Shown here piece after piece: positions 45,554 through 53,896 of a stretch of 64,000 nt of DNA. Source of the stretch: Kumtagia sp044326205. GTDB taxonomy: Bacteria; Pseudomonadota; Alphaproteobacteria; Rhizobiales; Rhizobiaceae. The notes beneath the pieces were generated by a model. The model was not told the DNA's origin, made no database searches, and was given only the letters and a program-made list of their open reading frames with translations. Both the position numbers and the translations under genes were made by a program. Positions within the stretch are counted from its first letter, which is position 1. Every line of letters begins with the position of its first letter. The stretch is from NCBI RefSeq assembly GCF_044326205.1, contig NZ_JBIRCY010000006.1:124001-188000 (forward strand). Direction: 5' to 3'.

Positions 45554-46543
45554 TCAGAGCTGGACGGCCTTACCCTCCGTCGCGGACTTCAGCGCCGCGT
45601 CGGCGAGCTTCAAAGCCAGCAACCCATCCTGTCCGCCCGGCGAGGCCGCCTTGCCCTTGCTCTCCGCCTCGATAAAACTTGCGATCTCGTTGGCGTAGGC
45701 GTCGATATAGCGCGTCATGAAGAAGTCGTGCAGCGGCGGCCTCGTATAGCCCTTACCGTTCGCCAGTTCGATCGAAACCGGCCGCTGGTTCTCCGCAGCG
45801 ACCATGCCTTCGGAGCCATGCACCTCGATGCGCTGGTCATAGCCATAGGTGGCGCGGCGGGAATTGGTGATGACGCATTGTTTTCCGCTGGCGGTCGTAA
45901 GGATGACGCTGACACTGTCGAAATCGCCGGCCTCGCCGATCTTCTTGTCGACCAGCACCGAGGCGGTCGCCAGCACCTTGACCGGCTCCTCGCCGAGCAG
46001 GAAACGCGCCATGTCGAAATCATGGATGGTCATGTCGCGGAAAATGCCGCCGGAACGGCCGATGTAGTCGAGCGGCGGCGGGCCAGGGTCGCGCGAGGTG
46101 ATGACCACCTGCTCGACCTTACCGATTGCGCCGTCGTCGATCGCCTTGCGCACGGCAGCAAAATGCGGATCGAAGCGGCGGTTGAAGCCAACCATCAGCG
46201 TCGCGCCGGTCTTGTCGACCACATCGAGGCACTTCTCGACACGCTCGACGTCGAGATGGATAGGCTTCTCGCAGAAGATCGCCTTGCCGGCCCTGGCGAA
46301 ACGCTCGATCAGGTCGGCGTGGGTATCGGTTGGCGTGCAAATCACCACGGCGTCGATGTCGGACGCCTTCTCGATCTCCTCGATGCTGCGGATCGCACAG
46401 CCATAGGCGTCGGCAATGTCCTTTGCCGCCTTCTCGAAAGCGTCGGCCACAGCGACCAGTTCGGCGGCCGGATTGGAGCCTATGGCCCGCGCGTGGACTT
46501 TCCCGATACGGCCGGCGCCAAGCAGGCCAAAACGAACTGTCAT
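45554..46543 (-). CDS. iolG: Inositol 2-dehydrogenase
   Basis: IolG oxidises myo-inositol to 2-keto-myo-inositol (scyllo-inosose) with NAD+. The 329-residue Gfo/Idh/MocA protein has RFGLLGAGRIGKVHARAI, FCEKPIHLDVERVEKCLDVVDKTGATLMVGFNRRFDPHF, and the catalytic segment GGIFRDMTIHDFDMARF with Asp and His. These match rhizobial IdhA/IolG. GAGGATCGAAG precedes the ATG at 46543. It follows the ABC permease gene by 108 bp, on the same strand. Confidence 0.93.
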   Translation of the reverse strand: MTVRFGLLGAGRIGKVHARAIGSNPAAELVAVADAFEKAAKDIADAYGCAIRSIEEIEKASDIDAVVICTPTDTHADLIERFARAGKAIFCEKPIHLDVERVEKCLDVVDKTGATLMVGFNRRFDPHFAAVRKAIDDGAIGKVEQVVITSRDPGPPPLDYIGRSGGIFRDMTIHDFDMARFLLGEEPVKVLATASVLVDKKIGEAGDFDSVSVILTTASGKQCVITNSRRATYGYDQRIEVHGSEGMVAAENQRPVSIELANGKGYTRPPLHDFFMTRYIDAYANEIASFIEAESKGKAASPGGQDGLLALKLADAALKSATEGKAVQL

Positions 46544-46651
46544 CTTCGATCCTCGTTGCAAGTGGTCCGGCTGCCCCGGACGGATGATTATGAACCTGTG
46601 GCCCTGTCAGGCCGCCCCGCCACAAGCGATGGCGAGGCTATATGCCCGGCG

Positions 46652-47695
46652 TCAAGCCTTCTTGCGCCTGTTCTGCCGTTGCTGGTCGATGATGACCGCC
46701 GCCACGATGATCAAGCCCTTGATGATCTCCTGGTAGTAGGCGCCCACCTTCAGGAAAGTGAAACCCGAGGTCAGCACGCCTAGGATAATCGTGCCGATCA
46801 CTGTGCCGGAGATGCGACCGACGCCGCCGGCGAGCGAGGTGCCGCCGATGACTGCCGCTGCAATGGCGTCGAGTTCGTAGGCGACGCCCATGCCCGGCTG
46901 GCCGGATTGCGCACGGGCCGCGGTGACCACGCCGGCCAGGCCGGAGAGCAGCCCGGCGATCGCATAAACCTTGATCAGATGATTGCCGATATTGATGCCG
47001 GACACGCGCGCCGCCTGCGGATTGGCGCCGATGGCGTAGGTGAACTTGCCGTATCGCGTATAGCCGAGCGCGATATGGAAGATGATGGCGACCAGCAGGA
47101 AGATGATCACCGGCAGCGGCACCGGGAAACCCCAGACGTCGAAACTCCGCCCCAGCCAGGTGAAATTCTCGTTGAGCAGCGCCACCGGCTGGCCGTTCGT
47201 GTACCACTTCGCCAGGCCGCGCACCGACACCATCATGCCCAGCGTCGCGATGAAGGGCGGTATGCCGCTGAAGGCGATCACCATGCCGTTGACCGCGCCC
47301 GCCGCCAGCCCCACAGCCAGGCCGGCAAGTACCGGCCAGAACGGCGAGATGTCGGTCAGGGCCGGATAGACGGCGCGCGCATTGGTGGAGGTCTGCGCCA
47401 GCGACGCCGCCACCATCGCCACGAAGCCGACGATCGATCCCGACGACAGGTCGACGCCGCTGGTGATGATCACCTGGGTGACGCCGACGGCGATGATGCC
47501 GATCACCGAGACCTGCAGGATGATGATCGACAGGCGCTGCTTGTTGGCCAGGAAACTGTCGCCGACGAGGATCCAGCCGAGGATCTCGAACACCAGCGCG
47601 ATGCCGATCAGCACGCCGAGGATCGACACCTCGGGCGGCAGCCGCTTCTTGGTACCTATTCTGCTTGCCTGCGCGGTCATCTCGCTCGTCGACAT
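46652..47695 (-). CDS. Inositol-type sugar ABC transporter permease (IatP/RbsC-like)
   Basis: The 347-residue inner-membrane permease has eight to ten helices in the RbsC arrangement. It contains LSIIILQVSVIGIIAVGVTQVIITSGVDLSSGSIVG and the ATPase-contact loop TYAIGANPQAARVSGINIG. Together with the neighbouring ATPase and binding protein it forms a CUT2 importer; the order resembles Caulobacter ibpA-iatA-iatP. Inositol as substrate is inferred from iolG downstream and the shared operator motif. Confidence 0.9.
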   Translation of the reverse strand: MSTSEMTAQASRIGTKKRLPPEVSILGVLIGIALVFEILGWILVGDSFLANKQRLSIIILQVSVIGIIAVGVTQVIITSGVDLSSGSIVGFVAMVAASLAQTSTNARAVYPALTDISPFWPVLAGLAVGLAAGAVNGMVIAFSGIPPFIATLGMMVSVRGLAKWYTNGQPVALLNENFTWLGRSFDVWGFPVPLPVIIFLLVAIIFHIALGYTRYGKFTYAIGANPQAARVSGINIGNHLIKVYAIAGLLSGLAGVVTAARAQSGQPGMGVAYELDAIAAAVIGGTSLAGGVGRISGTVIGTIILGVLTSGFTFLKVGAYYQEIIKGLIIVAAVIIDQQRQNRRKKA

Positions 47696-47728
47696 GATGC
47701 TTCCACCTTTGCAGCTTCTTGGGCGCCG

Positions 47729-49261
47729 TCAGTGCGACGCCAGTTCCATGATCTTCACCTGATTGGCTTCGTCGCGGTTCAGGAAACCGGTCACACGGCC
47801 CTCATGGATCACCATGATGCGGTCGCTCATGCCGAGCACTTCGGGCATCTCGGACGAGATCATGATGACCGCCACCCCCTCGCCCGCCAGTTTCGAAATC
47901 AGCCGGTGGATCTCCGCTTTGGCCCCGACATCGATGCCGCGCGTCGGCTCGTCGAGGATCAGAATCTTCGGCCTGGTCAGCAGCCAGCGGCCGATCAGCA
48001 CCTTCTGCTGATTGCCGCCCGACAGGTTGATGATCGGCTCGGACATGTCAGGCGTCTTGACGCGCAGCGCGTCGCTCATCGCCAGCGAATCCTTGCTGAG
48101 CCGCTTTTGCTCGACGAAACCGTTCTTCACATAGCCCGATTGCAGCACGGCGATCTGCGTGTTCTGCTGGATGTCGAGCAGCAGGAAACAGCCAGTATCC
48201 TTGCGGTCCTCGGTGAGGAACGCCATGCCGTGGCGCATAGCGGTGGCTGGACTGTCGACCCGCACAGGCTTGCCGAACAGCTCGATGGTGCCGCTGTTGG
48301 CCGGCGTCACGCCGAAGATCGCTTCCGCGATGTTGGAGCGCCCCGACCCGACCAGCCCGGCGATGCCGAGGATCTCGCCCGACCGCACTTCGAAGGAAAC
48401 GTCGTGGAACACCCGGTTGAGGCACAGATCCTTGACCGACAGGACCACCTCGCCGATCGGCACGGTCTCCTTCGGGAACATCTGCGTGATCTCGCGGCCG
48501 ACCATCATGCGGATGATCTCGTCGCGCGTCACCTCGCTCGAAGCCTTGGTGGCGATGTATTTGCCGTCGCGGAACACGGACACCTCGTCCGCGATCTCGA
48601 ACAGCTCGTTCATCTTGTGGGTTATGTAAATGATGCCTTTGCCTTCGGCCCTGAGGCTGCGGATGATCGTGAACAGGTGGTCGACTTCGCGCTCGGTCAG
48701 CGCCGAGGTCGGCTCGTCCATGATCAGCACGTCGGATTCGTAGGAGACCGCCTTGGCGATCTCGACCATCTGCCTGTTGGCGACGCTCAGCGTGCCGACC
48801 TTCACGTCGGGATCGATATGAATGTTGAGCCTTTTGAACAGGTCGGCTGTCTTGCGGTGCATCTCGCCATGGTCGATGAAACCCAGCCGCGTCTTGGGCT
48901 CGCGGCGGATCCAGATGTTCTCCGCCACCGTCATCGGCGCCATCAGGTTCAGTTCCTGATGGATCATGGCGATGCCGTTCTCCAGCGCATCGAGCGGCCC
49001 CTTGAGCCGTATCTCCTGGCCGCGCAGCCGGAAGGTGCCGGAATCCGGCGTGTAGATGCCGGCGACGATCTTCATCAGTGTCGACTTGCCGGCGCCGTTC
49101 TCGCCCATCAGCGCATGCACGCTGCCGCGCCGCAGTTTTAGCTGCACATTGTCGAGCGCCAGCACGCCCGGAAACTCCTTCCGGACGTTCTCGACCTCAA
49201 GCACGTAGTCGCCGGCGGGCGGCGGCGGTACGGAGGCATCCGATGTCGCAAGAATTTGCAT
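47729..49261 (-). CDS. Inositol-type sugar ABC transporter ATP-binding protein (IatA/RbsA-like)
   Basis: The 510-residue protein has two fused nucleotide-binding domains. The first has Walker A GENGAGKST, signature-like LSVANRQMVEIAKA and Walker B VLIMDEP. The second has a degenerate Walker A (GLVGSGRSN) as in RbsA, but an intact LSGGNQQK signature and ILILDEPTRGID. This asymmetry is normal for CUT2 ATPases. GGAGGACTGAGCGGC precedes the ATG. Confidence 0.93.
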   Translation of the reverse strand: MQILATSDASVPPPPAGDYVLEVENVRKEFPGVLALDNVQLKLRRGSVHALMGENGAGKSTLMKIVAGIYTPDSGTFRLRGQEIRLKGPLDALENGIAMIHQELNLMAPMTVAENIWIRREPKTRLGFIDHGEMHRKTADLFKRLNIHIDPDVKVGTLSVANRQMVEIAKAVSYESDVLIMDEPTSALTEREVDHLFTIIRSLRAEGKGIIYITHKMNELFEIADEVSVFRDGKYIATKASSEVTRDEIIRMMVGREITQMFPKETVPIGEVVLSVKDLCLNRVFHDVSFEVRSGEILGIAGLVGSGRSNIAEAIFGVTPANSGTIELFGKPVRVDSPATAMRHGMAFLTEDRKDTGCFLLLDIQQNTQIAVLQSGYVKNGFVEQKRLSKDSLAMSDALRVKTPDMSEPIINLSGGNQQKVLIGRWLLTRPKILILDEPTRGIDVGAKAEIHRLISKLAGEGVAVIMISSEMPEVLGMSDRIMVIHEGRVTGFLNRDEANQVKIMELASH

Positions 49262-49322
49262 GCCGCTCAGTCCTCCCAGACCCGGTTCGAAACGCGGCTT
49301 CGATGTCTTATCACGAGAGGAA

Positions 49323-49343
49323 ACGCCGCCGCCATCCGGCGGC
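49323..49343 (-). other. Intercistronic hairpin between binding-protein and ATPase genes
   Basis: CGCCGCCG (49323-49330) pairs with CGGCGGCG (49336-49343) around CCATC, 22 bp after the binding-protein stop. Such hairpins after binding-protein genes usually stabilise the upstream mRNA and keep its product in excess. Confidence 0.65.
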
Positions 49344-49365
49344 GCTCCCGAAGAGCGTCAGGCGA

Positions 49366-50304
49366 TCAGTTCTTGGTTGTATACTGATCCATGTTGGCCG
49401 GGGTCACCAGTTCGAAAGGCACCCAGACCGGAGACGTCACGGCCTCGCCCTTGGCGAGCTTGATAGCGGTTTCCACCGCGCCACTGCCCTGCGCGGCCGC
49501 GTTCTGGAACACGGTCACGTCGAGGTCGCCGGCCTTCATGTAGGCCAGCGCCTCCTGCGTGGCGTCAACGCCGCCGACGATCACGTCCTTCATGTCCCAG
49601 CCCGCCGCCTTCATGGCGTTGATGGCGCCGATCGCCATGTTGTCGTTGTTGGAGATCACGGCGTCCGGCTTGTGGCCGGCGGCGATCCAGTTGGTCATCA
49701 GGTCCTGCGCCTTGACCGGATCCCAGCCGGCGGTCTGCTCGTCGATGACGTTCAGCTTCACGCCGCATTCGCTGCCGGCGTTGACGTCATGGATGTCCTT
49801 GGTGCGCTGCACAGCCGCCTGGTTGGCGAGATCACCGACCATGATCAGGATGCCGGCCTCGGTCTTGCCGGCTTCCTTGAGGATGCGGCAGACTTCCTTG
49901 GTCTCCAGCGTGCCGGAATCGACTTCGTTCGAACCGACGAAGGCGCCCTTGGCGCCCAGCGCGTCGACGTCGATCGGCTGGCGGTTGACGTAGACGATCG
50001 GGATGCCCGCCTCGTTGGCGAGCTTGGTCATCGGCGCGGTCGCCGAGGTGTCGACCGGGTTGACGATGACCGCATCGACCTTGGCGGCGATGAAGTTCTG
50101 GACCTGGCTGAGTTGCTTGTTCACGTCGTCGTCGGCGATCTCGATCTGCACCGGCTGGCTGGCGTCGCCGGCCGACTTCTCGATGCCCTTGCGGAGCACG
50201 GTCAGGAAGGTGTCGGAATTCGCCATCGACACGCCGATGTCGCCCGCAAAAGCCGAACCCGACATAAGCGCTGCAATCGCGGCGCCCAGAAGCAGTTTTT
50301 TCAT
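49366..50304 (-). CDS. Inositol-type sugar ABC transporter periplasmic binding protein (IbpA-like)
   Basis: The 312-residue periplasmic-binding-protein type 1 family member has a signal peptide (MKKLLLGAAIAALMSGSAFA). The mature start DIGVSMANSDTFLTVLRKGIEKSA, the strand VDAVIVNPVDTSATAPMTKLANEAGIPIVYVNR, and AVISNNDNMAIGAINAMKAAG follow. GGAGGAAAACGAA precedes the ATG at 50304. It is the first gene of the importer operon, with an operator-like site upstream. Confidence 0.92.
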   Translation of the reverse strand: MKKLLLGAAIAALMSGSAFAGDIGVSMANSDTFLTVLRKGIEKSAGDASQPVQIEIADDDVNKQLSQVQNFIAAKVDAVIVNPVDTSATAPMTKLANEAGIPIVYVNRQPIDVDALGAKGAFVGSNEVDSGTLETKEVCRILKEAGKTEAGILIMVGDLANQAAVQRTKDIHDVNAGSECGVKLNVIDEQTAGWDPVKAQDLMTNWIAAGHKPDAVISNNDNMAIGAINAMKAAGWDMKDVIVGGVDATQEALAYMKAGDLDVTVFQNAAAQGSGAVETAIKLAKGEAVTSPVWVPFELVTPANMDQYTTKN

Positions 50305-50687
50305 TTCGTTTTCCTCCACGAAAGGGTGTCCGGATGCACCCTGTTGTCACCGGAAGCCCCGGCGCTGCCGGAGGCCCGTTTCGCTCGCCGAACCGCGGAC
50401 GATCTTCCGTCCGAGGCTTCGCGCTCCTCCTGACATTCCCGCAATTTCGGAACGTTCAAGCCGTATGATATAATTTTGAAATATTTATTCCAAATTTTGA
50501 CCGCACGTCAAGGGCGATTATGCGGCAGGCAGATGCCGGAGCGGTTCGCCCGCGCTACGAGGGTCTGGCCGTTCCCGGCACAAAGCTGAAATGGCTTGTT
50601 GGCGCACGGTAGCGCGGCCGCGCCGTAGCCCTCATGCTCGCAAACTGGAGTTCGCGATCCGGCGACGGAGTTCGATCTACGGCCGCG
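50305..50687. other. Importer promoter region and hdaA downstream region
   Basis: No gene is supported. The importer promoter is expected around the operator-like site at 50477-50492; an AT-rich stretch at 50460-50505 stands out against the GC-rich background. From 50530 to 50687 nothing could be assigned, and no terminator was found after hdaA. Confidence 0.4.
50477..50492. promoter_or_regulatory. Probable IolR operator upstream of the importer operon
   Basis: TGAAATATTTATTCCA differs by one base from the first site before iolC (42504-42519). The half-sites TGAAATA and TATTCCA are near-perfect inverted repeats. It lies about 175 bp before the binding-protein start in an AT-rich stretch. Confidence 0.65.
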
Positions 50688-51389
50688 TTAAAACTCGAAG
50701 CGCTTCTGCTCGATTTCGGCCGTCAGTTCGGCGGCCATGGCGCGCGTGATCCTCGACTTGCGCTCCAGCGCCGTGCGGTCGAGCCGGCCGACAATGTCGA
50801 TCGCCGCCGAAAGTGAGCGCTCGATCCGCCGCACCAGGAACTGCACGACATTCGCCTCCACCTCGACCTGCCGGTCGGCGAAGAGTTTTGTAATTACGCC
50901 GGCCAACAACAGATCATCGGGTTCATGGATCTCGACGGTGGTCGCGGCCTTCAGCCGAGAAGCGAGATCGGGCAGCGTCACCCCCCACGCGGACGGAAAG
51001 CGGCGGGCGGTAAGCAGCAAATGCCCGCCCCCGCCGCGCACGGCGTTGATCAGGTGGAACAGCCCGGTCTGGTCGAGTTGGGGCGAATCCGCGTCCTCGA
51101 CGAGGATTTCGAGCCCCGACGCTCCCGCCCCGGCGACGGCGATGTCGGCGGCAACGAGCCCCGCAGCCTGGGCGTGCTCCCGCCAGATCGACGCCAGATG
51201 CGATTTGCCGGAGCCCGGAGGCCCGGCAAGGATCACCACCGGCGACGGCCAGTCCGGCCAGCGCTCGATCAGCGCCACGGCGTCGCGATTGGCGGCGGAA
51301 ACCACGAGGTCGTCGCGCGACACGCCGGGAGCATGGCCGAGGTCGAGCGGCAATTGCCGGGGATGTTCCGGTTTGCGCATCAAAGTCAC
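50688..51389 (-). CDS. hdaA: DnaA regulatory inactivator HdaA
   Basis: HdaA works with the sliding clamp to stimulate ATP hydrolysis by DnaA and prevent over-initiation. The 233-residue AAA+ protein has the clamp-binding motif QLPLDL close to the N-terminus, Walker A GPPGSGKSHLA, a degenerate Walker B (LEILVEDAD) and the C-terminal lid helix FLVRRIERSLSAAIDIVGRLD with a sensor-2 Arg region. It lacks the DnaA DNA-binding domain. The listed start is GTG; an ATG at 51380 is also possible. It follows perM by 55 bp. Confidence 0.9.
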   Translation of the reverse strand: MTLMRKPEHPRQLPLDLGHAPGVSRDDLVVSAANRDAVALIERWPDWPSPVVILAGPPGSGKSHLASIWREHAQAAGLVAADIAVAGAGASGLEILVEDADSPQLDQTGLFHLINAVRGGGGHLLLTARRFPSAWGVTLPDLASRLKAATTVEIHEPDDLLLAGVITKLFADRQVEVEANVVQFLVRRIERSLSAAIDIVGRLDRTALERKSRITRAMAAELTAEIEQKRFEF

Positions 51390-51444
51390 ACCGACCGTGC
51401 GGCGGCGCTACCGTCGTTCTCACGGAAACCGATCGCGGCCAAGG

Positions 51445-52611
51445 TCAGTCCGCCGTCTTGCCGGCGTCCGCTGCCGGCCGCTCCACCGCTGCGTCCTGCG
51501 AATGGCCGACATAAAGCGGCGAATCGAGATAGCGCGAGATGGCGAAGCGAACCAAGACGGCAATCGCGGCGGCTGCCGGCACGGCGATGAGCAGGCCGAC
51601 GAAGCCGAACAACGCGCCGAAGGCAAACAGCGCGAACATCAGCCAGACCGGATGCAGGCCGACGCTCTTGCCCACCAGCCGAGGCTGCAAAATATTGCCC
51701 TCAATGAACTGGCCGACGAAGAACACACAAGCGACGGCGACGACCATGAGCCAGTCCGGCCAGAACTGCACGAAGGCGACGCCGAGCGCCAGCACCAGCC
51801 CGACCAGCGAACCGACATAGGGAATGAAGCTGATCAGCCCGGCGAACAGGCCGATCAGAATGCCGAAATTCAACCCGGTTATCGTCAGGCCGATCGCGTA
51901 GATAAGACCGAGCACCAGACAGAGCGTGCCCTGCCCGCGCACGAAGCCGGCCGTCGCCACATTGATGTCGCTGGCGATCTGGCGGACGGTGTGGACATGG
52001 TCCCGCGGCACCCAGCTATCGACCTTGGCGACCATGCGGTCCCAGTCGAGCAGCATGTAGAACGCCACGACCGGGGTCACGATGAACAGGCTGGCGACGC
52101 TGAACAGCGCCACGCCCGAACTCCAGATCGAGGTGAAGATCGCTGTGACGAAGCCGACGCCGGAGGCAAGCAGCGAATTCAGGCCGTCGCGCAGGTCGGC
52201 AGCATTCACGCCGAAGCGCTTCTCGATCCACTGCGGATCGAAGCTGGTGATCAGCGCCTGGAAGTGGCTGAGATATTCCGGCAGCTTGGTAATGAAATCC
52301 GACAGTTGCTTCGCCAGCAGTGGAGTGAGGATGACCAGTCCGATTGCCAGCACGACAATGAAGGTGAAAAGGATCAGGATCGTCGCCATGAGGCGCGACA
52401 AGCCCAGCCTCTGCAGCCGGTCGGCGACCGGGTCAAGGAAATAGGCCAATGCCATGCCGGCCACGAAGGGCAGCAGTATCTCACTGAACAGATAGAGGAA
52501 GAAGGCGAGAAAAAGCGCGGCAATCAGCCAGAAGCGCGCCTGGCGGCGCAACGCCGCGCCGGGCGCTTCTCCGGTCGTGACCTCAGCGGTTCGCAGTCTT
52601 GCTTTCGCCAT
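51445..52611 (-). CDS. AI-2E / PerM family transporter
   Basis: The 388-residue inner-membrane protein has about eight helices. Family features are VAGMALAYFLDPVADRLQRLG, a central amphipathic region, VAFYMLLDWDRMVAKVDSWVPR, and GLISFIPYVGSLVGLVLALG near the C-terminus. The family includes autoinducer-2 exporters and Na+/H+ antiporters, so the substrate is unknown. Its start overlaps the end of the phosphatidyltransferase gene by 29 bp. Confidence 0.9.
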   Translation of the reverse strand: MAKARLRTAEVTTGEAPGAALRRQARFWLIAALFLAFFLYLFSEILLPFVAGMALAYFLDPVADRLQRLGLSRLMATILILFTFIVVLAIGLVILTPLLAKQLSDFITKLPEYLSHFQALITSFDPQWIEKRFGVNAADLRDGLNSLLASGVGFVTAIFTSIWSSGVALFSVASLFIVTPVVAFYMLLDWDRMVAKVDSWVPRDHVHTVRQIASDINVATAGFVRGQGTLCLVLGLIYAIGLTITGLNFGILIGLFAGLISFIPYVGSLVGLVLALGVAFVQFWPDWLMVVAVACVFFVGQFIEGNILQPRLVGKSVGLHPVWLMFALFAFGALFGFVGLLIAVPAAAAIAVLVRFAISRYLDSPLYVGHSQDAAVERPAADAGKTAD

Positions 52612-53140
52612 AACCGTTCATATGCCTCAGCCACGCGACGAGATAGGCCGCGGCGGAAGCCACGGTCAAGACCCCGCAGAGATAGACCAAGCCCTCGGTG
52701 AACCAGCCGAAATCGGCGGCGAAGGCGAGTTCCCCCAGAACGGAAATGGCCAGCACGATCTGGAAAGTGGTGTTGACCTTGGAAACCATCAGCGGCTTCA
52801 TCTCGACCGGCCGCCCCATCACCGATGACAGCAGCACGGCGGTGACGATCAGCGCGTCGCGCGTCACGGCGGCGATCACCAGCCACAGCGGCAGGTTCCC
52901 CATGATGCCGAGCACAATAAAGATGCTGACCAGCAGCAGCTTGTCAGCCATCGGGTCGAGATAGGCTCCGAGTTCAGTGCGCTGGTTGAAATGCCGCGCG
53001 ATAAAACCGTCGACCCCGTCGGACACGCCGGCGACGACGAAACCGGCGAGCGCCCAGTCCATGCGACCGGACAGCAGCGCATAGACCACACCCGGCACCA
53101 GCAGGAAGCGCATGATCGTGATCAGGTTTGGGACGGTCAG
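52583..53140 (-). CDS. CDP-alcohol phosphatidyltransferase (PgsA-like), probable CTG start
   Basis: The inner-membrane enzyme moves a phosphatidyl group from CDP-diacylglycerol to an alcohol such as glycerol 3-phosphate. It has the family motif with all three Asp: GVDGFIARHF then ELGAYLDPMADK. It has about five helices. Family members start at the TVPNLITIMRF segment. The codon there is CTG (53140), with GGAGG exactly 8 nt upstream, whereas the upstream GTG at 53239 would add an Arg-rich, non-family stretch. A 185-residue product is therefore proposed. Confidence 0.82.
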   Translation of the reverse strand: MTVPNLITIMRFLLVPGVVYALLSGRMDWALAGFVVAGVSDGVDGFIARHFNQRTELGAYLDPMADKLLLVSIFIVLGIMGNLPLWLVIAAVTRDALIVTAVLLSSVMGRPVEMKPLMVSKVNTTFQIVLAISVLGELAFAADFGWFTEGLVYLCGVLTVASAAAYLVAWLRHMNGYGESKTANR

Positions 53141-53896
53141 CGCCGTTTCCTCCGGGCGTGTTCTTATAGTGCGATAGATGGTCGAGGCCGATGCGCGCCG
53201 CAAGGCCGATGTTGCCACCGATGCGCGGCAGAGTAGCACCTCAGGTCACCAACGGAGCTTCAGGCGATGCTAGAGGAGGCGATCCAGCAGCCCGAAAACG
53301 GGGATGGAATTGTCGCCTCGACAAGAAAATTTTTTGAGCGCGGGCAGCCAAGCCCTTGTTTTCGCTGGACCCGTCTTTTCCATCCGGTGCGAAAAAATGG
53401 CGTCGAACACGATTCTCATCCCCCTCGCCAGAACCTGCCTCATAATCCATGTCAGTTTCTCCTGCGGGAACGCCGATCATGACGGTGTGAAGGCGGGGAG
53501 AAACCGGCGCCTCCGGTGCGGGAAGACGTAGCCCGCGCCCGGGGAGGCCGCGTCCGAAGGTTCCTCCCCCGCAACTACGTGCGGGGCGCACTGGACGAGT
53601 GCTTAAGACCGGGCCAGCCGAGGCGAAAATGCCGGAGCCGGAGCAAGGCGAAGCGGAACGGGACGAGGCCAAAAATCGCCGGATGGGCGGCCGCGAGGTC
53701 GCACATATATGCTAGATGAGCGACCCTGCGGCCGCCCGTCTTCCCGACTTCTCAATGGCCAGGGCGGATTTCCGCAGCGTGGCAACGGAAGAGATTGCCT
53801 GGACGAAATATGTGACGCAACGGACGGTCGCGCTCTGCTTGCGGGCACGGTAGGATCATGCGAAGAGCCGCGTATGCAAGGAGCCGGAACGAAGCG
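53141..53896. other. 756-bp region between the phosphatidyltransferase gene and purM
   Basis: No family-recognisable gene was found. Two tandem small frames are present on the plus strand, 53629-53715 (28 residues, highly charged, GAGG upstream) and 53716-53853 (45 residues), directly abutting. Neither is supported enough to call as a gene. The purM promoter should be here. Confidence 0.35.

Noticed and set aside
46907..49141. 744-residue plus-strand frame across the importer genes
   Set aside because: It is antisense to the permease and ATPase genes and lacks any recognisable domain.
53241..53672. 143-residue minus-strand frame in the region before purM
   Set aside because: It has Pro/Arg/Gly-rich composition, no ribosome site and no motif.
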